Origin: Sorghum bicolor
Taxonomy: Eukaryota > Streptophyta > Magnoliopsida > Poales > Poaceae
NCBI RefSeq assembly: GCF_000003195.3
Contig: NC_012870.2
Coordinates: 53,402,049-53,466,048, forward strand
Direction of reading: 5' to 3'
Length of the DNA: 64,000 bases
Shown: positions 8,132-20,067 of the stretch, in pieces
How positions within the stretch are numbered: the stretch's first letter is position 1
Layout of the letters: every line of letters begins with the position of its first letter
Translations under genes and position numbers: made by a program
Notes under the pieces: model-generated
The model's input: only the letters and a program-made list of their open reading frames with translations
The model's database searches: none
Told to the model about the DNA's origin: nothing

Positions 8132-10812
8132 TGAAGGGTCGAGATGGCGGACTAGAGGGGGGGTGAATAGTCCTTTCTAAAATTTATCGCGCCGGCTAAC
8201 CGAAACAAAAGTGGAATTAAAACTATCGGTCTAGTCAAGACTACACCCCTCTATCTAAGTTCTCTAGCACCTTGAAAAGATCCTAAACAAGCAAGCAAGG
8301 TGCTACCTTAGCAAGAGCTCACCTAACCAATTCTAGGAGCAAGGTCACACAAACCTATGCAACTAGTACTTTGCAAACCGGGGGAGCTCCTACTCAAACT
8401 AGTGAGGCAAAGCGCATAAAGCCTAAGCTCACTAGCAAGCTCAATAACAAGGCAACTAATGCCAAACTAGAGAGCGCAACTTAGAGCATCCCCAACCGTT
8501 TTGCAAATAAGCTTTGCATTCATGTATTTGCAAAAAAGTCTTAAAAACACTTATCCAACGGTTTGGCATTTAGACTTTGCAATTTTGTTAACTTGGCAAA
8601 AAGAGAGGAAGGATTGACATATATGCCAAACCTGTTCACACTTGGCATTGAGAAATTGGCACGAAGTGATTAATGCCAAACCATTGGAGATTGCCTCTTT
8701 TCACCTTTGTCATATTTTTTTGAGACTTGGCAAACTCCCTCATTTGCCAAACCAATTATACAAAACGGTTGGGGATGCTCTTACTTAGCTACACAAGCTA
8801 AGCAATGTGACTAACAAGGTTACACAAACCAAATTAGTCACGCAAGGGAACTACTTCTAGCTACACAGGCAAGAAGGTAACTAGCAAGCTACACAAGCTA
8901 ACTAATTACAAGAGCAACTACACAAACACAAGTATATGAATGTAAGAATAAGCTTGTGTTAGGGACTTGCAAACCAACGGAAAGAACAATGTTGGCATGA
9001 TAATTTTCTCCCGAGGTTCACTTGGTTGCCACCAAGCTACGTCCCCATTGAGACAAGCTCCAAGGTTGCCGCCGGTCCTCTTGCTAGTGGTGACCCGCAA
9101 GTCACACTCTCCCACGTGGAGTGCTTACCACAAGCTCTAGCACTTGACCCGGCCGGACCACTTGTCGCTCTTCACGTCACGCTCAACTAGAGTTGCTCTT
9201 CGCGATCCCCACGGGGTGAGCACCGTACCCCTCACAATCTCTTCTCCGGAGCACCGCACAATCTCTTTGCGTGCTTCAACGGAGTCACAAGCCATCAAGC
9301 CGTCTAGGAGGTGGCAACCCCCAAGAGTAACAAGCACCACCGGCTTGCAACACGAACACCTAGTGCCACTCGATGCAATCTCTCAATGCAACGCACTAGA
9401 ATCACTCACTCGCTATTGATTCGCACTCTTGCAAGCACAAGTGAGTTAGAGGCTTTCCTAGCACTCCCTAAGCAAGGACACTAAGTCCCAAGGGTGCTCA
9501 GCACCAGCCAAGGCCGGCCACCACTTCTATTTATAGCCCCAAGGGCTAAACTAGCCGTTGCCCCTTCATGGGCAAAACACGTGGGCACCGGACGCTCACG
9601 GGAAGCCACCGGACGCTCAACCCCCAGCGTCCGGTGCTAAGGCGTCAGCCACGTGTCACTAGCCGTTTGAACTCGACCGTTGCCGCCAACAGCTACTGCA
9701 CACGCGCGCCTGCACAGCACCACCAGACGCTCTACTGTGTCACACCGGACGCGTTCGGTGCTCACCGGACTCGTGCGCAGAGAGCTCCGCAAACTCGCAG
9801 GGTCACCGGACGCAAGCCACCGGACGCACCCTGAGCGTCCGGTGCTCACCGGTCAAAAACACCGCGCGCGCACTCGCTGACGTCACGCACCACCGGATGC
9901 TCGAACAGTAACCGCCCAGCGTCCGGTGCCAGCGACCGGTTCGCTCTGCACACCTGAGCCACAGACACCACACCGGACGCTCTGGACCAGCGTCCGGTGC
10001 TGCCAACACCATCGTCCGGTGAGAAACACTCCCATGACTTCTCCAAAATTCCCACCGGCGCAATAGAAAATATACACTCATTTTTCTCAAAAACGCTAGG
10101 AACGCCACCTCCTTTGTAAAGTGTGCCAACACCAACAAGTGTACACCACCATGTGCATGTGTGTTAGCATTTTCACAAACATTTTCCCAAAGGAGTTAGC
10201 CTCTCAACTTGCCACGCCACTCGATCCTAACATGTATGCAAAGTTAGATCGCTCAAGTGGCACTAGATGACCGATATGCAAACAAGTTTGCCCCTCTTGA
10301 TAGTACGGCCATCTATCCTAAATCCGGTCATAAACTTCTCTACACACCTATGACCGGTGAAATGGAAATGCCCTAGGTTATACCTTTGCCTTGCGCATTC
10401 CATTCCATCCCCTCCAATGTTGATGCAACACATGCACCAACCAATCACCAAATGATATGATCCACTTCATATCATCACGTGACCGTATTGGTTCATCGAT
10501 CTTGACCTCACTTGCTCTTCACCGTTGCCTCGGTCCATCGGCGCCAAGTCTTGCTCAAGCTTCACCGTCACACGCGGTCCCTCGCTTCAAAGCCTCTGAC
10601 TTGCCCTTCACTCTTGCAACCGGTCCATCAAGCCAAACCTCATCTTGATCTTCTCCACCTTGGTCACATGACTCCATGTCATGTCTCATATGCAATGAGC
10701 TCCTCCATCACCACATAATCACCTGTGGACTAATCTCCTGTGTATCTCACATAAACACTATTAGTCCACCTAAGTTGTCACTCAATTACCAAAACCAAAC
10801 AAGGACCTTTCA
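8132..10812 (-). repeat. 3' LTR of the gag-only element
   Basis: On the minus strand it starts TGAAAGGTCC and ends CGACCCTTCA. It matches 29458-31896 over its length, apart from a MITE (8484-8780), a gap of about 60 bases near 10095 and scattered substitutions. The stretch 9570-10025 is dense in CCGGACGC and GCGTCCGG. Short ORFs within it are shared with the other LTR copies and are not genes. Confidence 0.88.
8484..8780. mobile_element. Tourist-like MITE inserted in the LTR
   Basis: Perfect 20-base inverted ends, starting GAGCATCCCCAACCGTTTTG, are flanked by TTA at 8481-8483 and 8781-8783. The matching position in the other two LTR copies (near 29811 and 40500) is an empty site, so both the boundaries and the insertion event are directly visible. 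The length is 297 bp with no coding capacity. Confidence 0.93.
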
Positions 10813-10826
10813 ATCTCCCCCTTTTT
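10813..10826 (-). other. polypurine tract of the gag-only element
   Basis: On the minus strand the sequence AAAAAGGGGGAGAT directly precedes the start of the 3' LTR. It is the expected plus-strand primer and fixes the orientation. Confidence 0.8.
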
Positions 10827-12182
10827 GGTAATTGATGACAACTCTACAAAGATATGGAAATTAAGCTTTTTCAAGCTAGCACTTCACACAAGTGTAAATT
10901 GCTAACTTGATTCGGATTTTATGCTACTTATCCAACATTTAAGCTCTATGTCAAAATTTGGATAAGCGCCATAAAACCCTACTAAGTGCTAAGGTGTATA
11001 GAATAAACCTTTGTAGCTCGATACCAAATTCGATATCATTTGAAGCTTTCAATGTACACCATCCTTAGCACCAAGAGTAGCTAGACAACAAAAACACTAG
11101 AAACCCCGTGAGATCAACATTAAAAGCAAGGGTCTAGTTTTTACTTGAAGAACACAAGTCTAGCTACCAACCTATGCATGCTAGTTATCATATCATCAAT
11201 CAAGTTCTATAACTAGTATACACCACACAAGCATGCATATTGAATTTAAAAACTTATGCAATGCAAGCAAGCACATGAATATGCACATATCAAATGCAAA
11301 CAATCAATGTTCATGAGCTTGCTCCCCCTACTTGTGTGCTTCTCTTTTGTCCAAGAATTTTGATCCATCATCTTTTCTTTTAATGTTGCTCCCTTGTCCA
11401 TGTCTATCTTTGATCTCTCCCCCTTGAAACATATCTTTTGTTGCCGAACTTATCCCATGATCATATCTTTGTTCCAACTTCTTCCCCTTTGTCATCAACT
11501 TCCATAAAAGGTATGTGATACCAATCAAATCACTTGATATCAATTGAAAAAGTGTGAATCTCATTGTGACAAAGGATTGCATTGGGATAGATGGTTGAGG
11601 CTTGAATCTTGCATTTTTGATGGACATCACCATATGTGTTGGAATGACATTTCTTGAATTGCTCTTGAGATACCACATAGGATCTTTTGACCTTAATACC
11701 ATTTGGTGGGGCACTCCCCCTATGTCATAGCATGGGTCATTCACTTGTCAATCTTGTTGGTGAGGGAACTTTTCTTTGCTTAATGATCACTTATAGTTGA
11801 GGATCACTTGTGGAACCACCTTCTTGTATGATAGATACCATATGTATAAATGTGATATCACTTGAAATATCTTGTCCGATACCATATGGGATTCTTCTAC
11901 CAATTAAGGTCTTCTAATATGGAACCACTTGTTTGTTATCTTGAACATTTGCTATCATCATCATGAGTACGATTTGTAGGATATCAATTGAAGAAACATT
12001 TTAAGTCTAGATATCCATTTGCATTGTTGTCTTGTTCTTGTACTCTAATCATCATGAGCTTCTAATTGTTGACTTGAACTATGTTGATTTGCCTAAGCTT
12101 CCAAGTCCGGTTTGAACCAATGACAAGCTTTTTCACACCTCACATTAAGGGTTATCTTGCCAATGTTGTACTTGTCACTTGT
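10827..12182 (-). other. non-coding 3' internal region of the gag-only element
   Basis: Between the nested Tat element and the polypurine tract no pol domain can be read on the minus strand. One frame (11744-11328) is open for 138 codons, but I recognise no domain in it. The region is AT-rich with many short direct repeats. Confidence 0.5.
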
Positions 12183-12876
12183 TGTTGATGCAAAAGCGGA
12201 TCTGCAAACACAAAGGGCTAATACCCGATTTAAACGTTAAGGCGTGCCAGCCGATTTGACCTTACTATCGGCAAAGGTGGTAACTCGAATACTTTGGTCC
12301 CGACAACAGCGATGCGCCCGGATGCCACGGCCAAGAGGTATTCATGCGGAACTTGAGAACACGTCGAGCTTAAGTCGACGAATTCCTAAGAACTCGTAAT
12401 AAAAGGAAAAAAGGTATGACGAAGTCGTCGAAAATAGATGCTAGGATATGAGTAAAAACTGGTGTTTGATTGATTGATAGATTGATTGATTACAAAGCCC
12501 TAGGGTCTACATTTATACCCTGCTCAAAGAGCTACAACCAGACATGACTAGAACTCAAATTCCAAATTAAACAGAATCCGTATGCAAAACGATCTAAATA
12601 ACTAAGGAAAACGTAAAACTATCCTCACGTGACAAACTAGAACACCCCCACAAGCCGTTCGGCAACTTCCAGGCTCTCCCTCCGTATCATCGGCAAACTT
12701 TCTTATTATAGCCATCGGCACAAACGCATCACCACCTATGGACTTGGTCACGTTCAACCATCCTTCCATCGGCAATCATCCTCATCGGCAACTCCGAAGA
12801 TCAAGCACTGTCGTCTTACCTTGCCAACCTACATTTTACCAATCATGGACACGTGCCCAAAAACGGTGTCAAAACA
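12183..12876 (-). repeat. 3' LTR of the Tat element
   Basis: It aligns along its full length with 24964-25656. A G-rich polypurine tract, reading AAATTGGGGGG on the minus strand, lies just inside it (about 12880-12890). Several ATCGGCA motifs occur in its right half. Confidence 0.9.
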
Positions 12877-13368
12877 TGCCCCCCAATTTCAGAGTATGAA
12901 ATCATTAATGCTCCAAAATTCTCTACAGTAATAATGCCTTTCCGCAATTAACGCTCCCAATCTGGTAACCGACAACCTTAATCTGAACAACTCTGATCCT
13001 ATTACTTTGCAGATTCTTCGAAATCCTCAACCTCCCAAATGGACATTTCCACTTTAGTCGCGCATCGGCAATATTACCGTTACAGGGACTTGCCGATGGA
13101 CTGACCAGGCCGTCCATATCTTATCCTCCCAAACGGCTATCCCCACTTTATTCGCCCATCGGCAATACGACCGTTACAAGGCGCTACCGCTGGACCGACC
13201 AGGAGATCTCGCACAGTAAAATATCTCTGGATAATGACCGCTTCCTATCAAATCGCCTGCACAATCCCTTGGTTACCGTGCGAACAGTTACCACATCTAC
13301 CTGAGTACTCTCGGATTTCACGGATATGGCGAAGAGATAAGTCAGATTTGCCCTTGCCCGTTTTGTCC

Positions 13369-13376
13369 TATAAATA
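13369..13376 (+). promoter_or_regulatory. TATA box of the antisense gene in the Tat element
   Basis: CTATAAATAG is a near-consensus plant TATA box on the strand opposite to gag-pol. It lies 157 bases upstream of the predicted start codon at 13526, leaving a C-rich leader of about 125 bases. It gives the antisense gene a promoter of its own, independent of the LTR. Confidence 0.65.
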
Positions 13377-13525
13377 GTTCCTTCTCGGGTACTCCTTCTC
13401 CATCACGTCATTCCACAGCTCCAACTTCACTTTCCCGGCAGCGACGCTGTTCGAGAGCTCCAAGATCTCCAACGAAGCCCCTCCTTCACCAACTCGAAGC
13501 TTTCGACCACCCTTTTCGTGACAAG

Positions 13526-16500
13526 ATGGCCATCAACTTCACCGTTCCTGAGGTCAGTTCTTCACTCCACCTTTTGTGCTTTTTCTCGCATCCCTGTTCA
13601 TCCGGAATCCATTTTACTGAACATTTTCTTTTTCTTTCTTTGTTTTTCCTTTACCTTCAAAACCATTAGGATCTGTCCAACAAAATTGTCATCCCCACCG
13701 ATCAACCACACCTCCAATGTCTTGGTCCGTTAGGGAATCCAGATCCAACCGACCTCACGCAGAAACCAACAGGATCCCTTTTAGAGCCGAGAACTTCTCT
13801 ATGGATCTATGGAAGGATACTTTCCGTTCTTGGCCCAGTCCTACCATGGGATGGAAAGACTGGTTCTTGAGGGTTAGCCACTCGAATGAAGTCAAATGGG
13901 GTGAGAGAAAACTGGACCAATGCATCAGATTGTCCATCGCCGATATGCATAGGAATGAGTCATTGTTGATAGCTGCATTGTACTTCTGGTCAGACACACT
14001 CAATGCTTTTGTCTTCAGCCACGGCCCTGCTTCCCCTACTCTTGCCGATGTGGTTATGCTTACTGGCCTAGACGTATCTTCTGCCGATAGCACCCACTTC
14101 TTTGACACTACGCCTAGTGCCAAGGTAGGAACCCGCTCCATCGGCGACTGGTCCGGGTACATTCAGAAGTACCGCAAAACGGGGTCCGTCGATATAAAGG
14201 AACAAACCACCTTTCTGAACATGTGGCTGGACAAGTTCGTATTCTGCGGCCGATCGGCAGGCCCTACCTCCGTCTATCTATCGACAATAGAGAGACTAGC
14301 TAACGGTGGCCGATTCCCTCTCGGTCGATACTTGCTTGGTGCTGCCTACCATCTTCTCCACCAGGTAGCTAAGAAACTCCTGCTCGGCCAGTCTATCGGC
14401 AACTTGGGGGATCCCTGGTGGTTTGTCAACATGTGGCTCAGCCTCCACATGCACAGGCGCCTTGAGTTTGATCTCTTTGCGCAGCGTTTCCCTAGAGATA
14501 TAATAGAGGACCATGAATTGGATGAAGAAGAATCGGCAACACGCCCTCCCCTAAACTTTGGCGAGGCTGTCATAGTTCTGCCCGGCACAGGAGGCAATGT
14601 AGACCAAATCAGCCGATTCTTCCAAACCTTGTATGAGGGCTTGACCAGAGAGCAACGAGCATGGTTGCCTTATGATGATCCAGACACCATGTTTCCTCTG
14701 GTTTTCAACCCGTTCAATGATGCTCTCAACAAGGATCATGAAGTAATGATGACACTGATCACTCCTAGAGCTATACCAGTGAATTTCTTTGGCAGTGGGA
14801 AAACCTCCATCCAGACCTATGAGTTCTACAATCCATCGACACTAGCTCGTCAATTAGCTTTCGGCCAGCTGCCGATTGCACTCTGTTATGCCGATGTAAT
14901 AAAACCCTGGGAAACCATCACTAGCCTCCTTGAATGGATTCGAGTAGCCCAACTGCCATCAAGTGCCGATACAGATGCAAACTTGTCGGAGTGGGTTCTA
15001 GCCGCCTTCATCACTTAGGCGTACAAACAATGGTGGGTAGAATGGAAGGAGCATCTGTTCTATAGATCGGCTCTTACGTACCGTGGCATGATCGATCCCG
15101 AGTACGAAGTCCCCGATAATACTGTAAGTATCTTCAAACCGATGTTTCAATTTTCTCAATTTTAATTCTATCGGTGATTCACCTTTGTGTCATCTTGCAG
15201 GTTGACAACACCCCTCCATCGGTCAGCAGGAGTGGCAAGCCGATTGACCTATTCCCACCAGGTCCAATCTCTTCAATCGGCAACAACGCTCACACTCTAG
15301 CTGCCATCATGCATCGAGGCGTACGCCTTAAGAAAGTGACCACCAAGAGGACCAAGACATCTCCATCGGTAGCCGCCTCCACCTTAGCACAGGCCTTCAA
15401 GGTAATTGTTAAACCTTTTCATTTATACCAATTCCATTTTTACATCTGCCACACTTGTGCTTACGTATTCTTATTCCAGACGCAGCATACCGACGCATCG
15501 GCAAGGACCAAAAGCAAAGGTACCGATGCCCCCCAGTCTAGCCAGCAAAAGAGAAAAGGTGCCAAGAGTACTAGAGCACAAACAAAGCGCCAGTGAGTGG
15601 CAACTCCCCCTCCTCCTCTGGTATCTCCAATTCCGGTGGAATCCTCTCCTTCTTCTCTAGAAACACAGACTCAGCAAGTACCATCTCCCCCTCAACCGCA
15701 AGAAACACCACAAACGGAAGAACCCCAACCAGAAGAGCCCCAACCAGAGGTGCCTCAGCCAGAAGACACATCGGCTGATTTAGGTGAGCAGACTATCGAT
15801 CCAGCAGGATCGATCATAGCATCGGTAGCTTCCTCAATCCAGACAAGTACTGCACCTCCCCAAGGTAATATCTTTACGAAGTTGTTGCCGATAATCCCAT
15901 CTTTTGGTTCTCATGATTCCTTCTGCCAATTTTCAGCTGACATAGTCCCATCGGCAACTCCGGCCGATCAGCCTGTAGTACCACCGGCATCTTCCAGTCA
16001 AAGGCGAGAGATTGCCTTGAAGCAAGTAAGCCATCCAATCTCCATCAGTATCATTGCCGATGCTTTGACCATAGAATGACTCACCTTGTTTTCTTTTTCA
16101 GGAACAGGACTCTCCCGACAGCTTATTCTCCTTTGCCATTGATATCTCTGAAGACGAAGGTGAGGAAGCAAGCTCTTCTCGAGCAGTTGGGGTTACATCG
16201 GCAGAGATCAGGGCAAGGCTGGAATAACTGTCGACTCTCCTTCATCAAGACACAGCTCAACTAGTTGATGACTCCGATCCGGCCAAAGCTTTATTCAAGA
16301 CCTTGAGAGACCAAATCCCCGCCGATGCTGAAGAAATCCTTTTCCAAGCAGCACATCTAGAGAGTCGTCAACTGCAATACCAGAGGGCGGCCCAGCGCCT
16401 TGCCGATAGAGCCGCTCAGGCTCGGCTCTCTGAGGAGATGACGAAAGAAAAGCTCCTTACCAATGAGAAGCACAAGAATATCGGCACCTTGAAGTCTTCG

Positions 16501-16797
16501 GGAGACGCTCTGAAGCAAAAGATTTCTGTCCTATCGGCAAGAAGAGAAACTCTGTTGGCAGAACTTAAACAAGTTGAGGACGCCCTGTCCCAATCCTGTC
16601 AGGAAGAAAGCCAACTGCCGGAGACAATCAAGCTTCTTGAGCAGGAGCGAAACATCCATGGTCGCAAGGCACTTCTGCTGAAGAAGAAGTTAAAGCCGAT
16701 AGAAGGTTCTGCCGATGACGATTTGAAGGAGATAGAGGACGCCAACCAGATCCGTCTGCATGCCATATCGGCGATCCAGACACTGCTGAACCTGTGA
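13526..16797 (+). pseudogene. antisense plant-mobile-domain gene carried by the Tat element, decayed
   Basis: Exon 1 is 13526-13552 (MAINFTVPE). Exon 2 is 13670-15123, the mobile-domain-like part, with motifs such as LADVVMLTGLDV and FPLGRYLLGAAYHLLHQVA. Exon 3 is 15201-15401; exon 4 is 15480-16025, Pro/Gln/Glu-rich, with a possible 72-base intron at about 15866-15937. Exon 5 is 16102-16797, a coiled coil of about 160 residues. All junctions are GT-AG. Breaks are an apparent one-base loss near 13796, a TAG at 15016-15018, a TGA at 15594-15596 and a TAA at 16225-16227; the frame reads on after each. Allowing for the lost base, exon 2 joins exon 3 in phase 0, which supports the model. The plant mobile domain is a transposase-associated fold shared with some host silencing proteins. 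Antisense extra ORFs of this kind are known in Tat elements. Its function is unknown. Confidence 0.72.
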
Positions 16798-16872
16798 GCT
16801 CCTCATCGGCAATACATCCTCGCTTCTCTGCTTTCCAGCTTTCCTGACATTTAGTCTAGCCGATAGGACTGT

Positions 16873-18210
16873 TGTTGACACTTGCTAACACCACTTGAAT
16901 ACTAGGTTGACATCCCCAGCATGGCACTAGAGTGTACTATGGTATTTATACGCACACAGATAATCCGCAAGCGCACGGATACCGTTGAAGCTTTTACCCG
17001 GTTAAAGGTTTTATCGTATCCACAGGGAAACGGGAGAACCAACTACGCTCTAACTTAACCAAGATAAGTAAATTGGTGTAAATAGGAAAGATGGTAGAAT
17101 CGAATAAGAACAATATTAAGGTAAGATAACAGTGAGTGATAATATGGGAATAGAGAATAGAGCAATTCTAGTATATGGGCGATGGTAGCAGAATAGAGAG
17201 GATAACTATGGTTTCTCTACTTCTAAGGGGTATGTCTATGTTTGGGACGAACCATGTGATAAGAGTACACCACAAAGGGTGCTTATCCTTAGGCCGATAA
17301 ACCCTACCCGTCCTGCTAACGAGAGGTGGACTACAGAGGACCAACGTAACTGTCACCTACGTGGCCTACCATACGATCCAGCTAGACAGGGGATATCCAC
17401 AAGTAATCTAGATCTAAGCACCTCGCTTACACCTATACTACAACTCTCACCTATAGCGTCCTATAGATTAAAGTACTCAAAAGAGTTGTGAACCAGAACA
17501 TACATGATTAGTAATTGCATAATGAATTAGAAGTATATTACTAGAGTCATCCCATGAGCAAGCTTGATTAGAGCTTGATCATGACGAAGTACAACCGGAG
17601 GAAGAACCAACAGGCCGGCCTCTCCTCTAATCCTCCTTCGCTCTCCATCTTGCTACTATCTAGATCTACTCTAGTTTAGAGAAGAGAGGAGAGCTCTCAT
17701 CTCTAAACCCTAGCTTTTGCTCTATCTATGAATAATGAATAATGATCAAGGGGTGCCTCCTCCAGGGGCCAGGGGGTCTGGTTATATAGTCTTTTCAGAT
17801 GAATCTGGGCCGTTGGATCAAACCGACATTGATCGTGTGGTTTTCCTTGAAGTATTAGGTCGGTGGAGCATGATCCGCGAAGTTGAAGCTGATTGGTTAC
17901 TGTAGCTGGGCGGGCACCCAAGGGACTTGGGCGGGCGCCCTGCCCCCGGGCCCGATCGGCCTCCCGTTCGTTCCCGTGGCTTCTGGAGTCTTCTAGATGG
18001 TAGAAAATTGCGCGGCATGTTAATATCTCTATGTAAACCCGACGTGTGGGCCTTTCTTTCATATTTCCTGATAACCCCCTGCAGAAATAGACAAACACCA
18101 AAACTCGTGGAATTCTGTCAGATAAAACCCTAAGTCTAGATGTTGATTTTATTTGGATCCTTTTCTTTGTTTATTTGATAATTAAATTTGATACTTAAGG
18201 ACCGTCAACA
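16873..18210 (-). mobile_element. solo LTR nested in the Tat element
   Basis: A 1338 bp segment begins TGTTGACAC and ends ACCGTCAACA, with perfect ACTGT duplications at 16868-16872 and 18211-18215. No internal domain is present. The minus-strand reading TGTTGACGGTCC resembles the start of known gypsy LTRs in grasses, so minus orientation is likely. It is the innermost insertion of a three-layer nest. Loss of the interior implies recombination between its two LTRs. Confidence 0.9.
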
Positions 18211-18298
18211 ACTGTTATCGGCATCTTTTGAAACATTAAGTCCAGCCCCAGGCATACTTTGATCCAGCCGATAGGAGTGTTATTGGCATTTAAATTTC

Positions 18299-19990
18299 TT
18301 ATGCATCGACCCATATACAGGGGTAGTACTTCTTCAGATATTTACCATTTAGCGCTCTGGGAAATTCGACTCCTTCGAGAGTTTCTAGAATGTAGGCATT
18401 ACCAGGAGCTGATCGACTTATCCGATAGGGACCCTCCTAATTGGGAGACCACTTCCCAAATTTTGAACTTTTAGTCCCGATCGGTAAGATTAATTTCCAT
18501 ACCAAGTCTCCATCGGCAAACTCCTTAGCCTTTACATTCTTATCATACCATCTGGCGACTCTCCTCTTATTCTCTTCTATGCTCATCAAGGCCTTCAGCC
18601 GATATCCTGCCAAATCATCCAACTCGTCTGTCATTAAAGTAGCATAATCATCGGCAGCCAATTGATCTTGAAAATATATTCGCCTAGACCCAGCCTTAAT
18701 TTCCCAAGGTAGCACTGCATCATGCCCATACACCAATTGATAAGGTGAAACCTTGGTCGATCCATGACAAGCCATCCGGTATGACCACAAAGCTTCATTT
18801 AATAATGTATGCCACCTCCTAGGGTTTTCTTCATTTTTTCGCTTAATAAGCTTGATGATCCCTTTGTTAGATGCCTCGGCCTGCCCATTAGCTTGAGCAT
18901 AGTAAGGAGAAGAATTCAATACTTTAATTCCCATATCGATTGCGAATTCATCAAACTCTCCCGATGTAAATATGGTACCCTGATCGGTAGTAATTGTTTG
19001 AGGAATCCCAAATCGGTAGATAATATGCTCTTTCACGAAGTCAATCATATTGGCCGATGTAACTTTCTTCAAAGGAATAGCTTCAACCCACTTAGTGAAA
19101 TAATCGGTGGCAACCAAAATAAATTTATGCCCTTTGCTAGACGGTGGATAAATCTGGCCGATTAAATCAATAGCCCATCCTCGGAACGGCCAAGGCTTTA
19201 TAATAGGATTCATAACCGATGCAGGCGCCCTTTGAATATTACCAAACTTTTGACATTCTTGACACCCTTTGAAATACTTAAAGCAATCCTCAAGTATAGT
19301 CGGCCAATAATATCCATTCCTTCTAATCATCCACTTCATCTTAAAAGCCGACTGATGTGCTCCACATACCCCTTCATGGATTTCTCCCATCAAACTCTTG
19401 GCTTCATCATCACCTAAGCATTGGAGAAGAATCCCGTCAATAGTTTGATAATACAATTCATCTTCAAGGAGCACATACTTGGTGGCCTGAAACCGAACCC
19501 TTCCTTCAACTTTCTTAGATGGATCCTTCAAATAATCAATGATTTCTTTTCTCCAATCATCGGCACCGATTGCCGATATTGCATTAATCATAGGCTGATA
19601 CCCTGAGGCATGCTGAGCCAACCGATTGGCCTCTTCATTATGCAGTCGAGGAACATGCTCTAATCGGAAATCTTTGAATTCCTTCAACAGTTGCATACTC
19701 CTTTCGTAATAAATTATAAGAACTTCACTTCGGCATTCATAGCTTTCAGCCAATTGATTTATAACTAGCATAGAATCCCCGAAGATTTCAATAGCATCAG
19801 CATGTACTTCTCTTAATAATTCCAATCCTTTTAATAAAGCTTGATACTCAGCCTGATTATTCGTTGACGTAGTGACAATCGGCAAAGAAAACTCATACTT
19901 CCTTCCCCGAGGGGAAATTAATACTATGCCGATTCCTGCCCCCGGTCACATGTGGATCCATCAAAGAAGAGCGTTCAAGGTACAATTTCC
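18299..19990 (-). pseudogene. Tat element: second RNase H and integrase, with stops
   Basis: On the minus strand the second RNase H begins near 19970 (LFFDGS) and continues through NNQAEYQALLKGLELL. The integrase zinc finger follows as His-His-Cys-Cys (HEGVCGAHQ and CQECQKF), then the core with Asp in WAIDLIG, Asp in TTDQGT and Glu in GQAEASNKG, so all three catalytic acids remain. Breaks seen: TGA at 19977-19975, a frameshift between there and 19885, and TAG at 18439-18437. The C-terminal tail stays open beyond the TAG to a TAA at 18301-18299. The enzyme would insert the cDNA into the genome; this copy cannot make it in one piece. Confidence 0.85.
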
Positions 19991-20067
19991 AAAGCCTCCA
20001 CTGCACTGCAATGTTGAGTTACAAAATCGGCCATAATCTGTCCCTTAACCGCCTTGGCCGATTCGTA

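Noticed and set aside
9144..10138. Repeated ORFs of 60-110 codons seen at three places (also near 30168-31166 and 40683-41141)
   Set aside because: They lie in copies of one LTR, change length between copies and are rich in repeats such as CCGGACGC; not genes.
11328..11744. 138-codon minus-strand ORF near the 3' end of the gag-only element as a possible pol remnant
   Set aside because: No integrase, reverse transcriptase or RNase H motif could be read in it; kept as non-coding interior.
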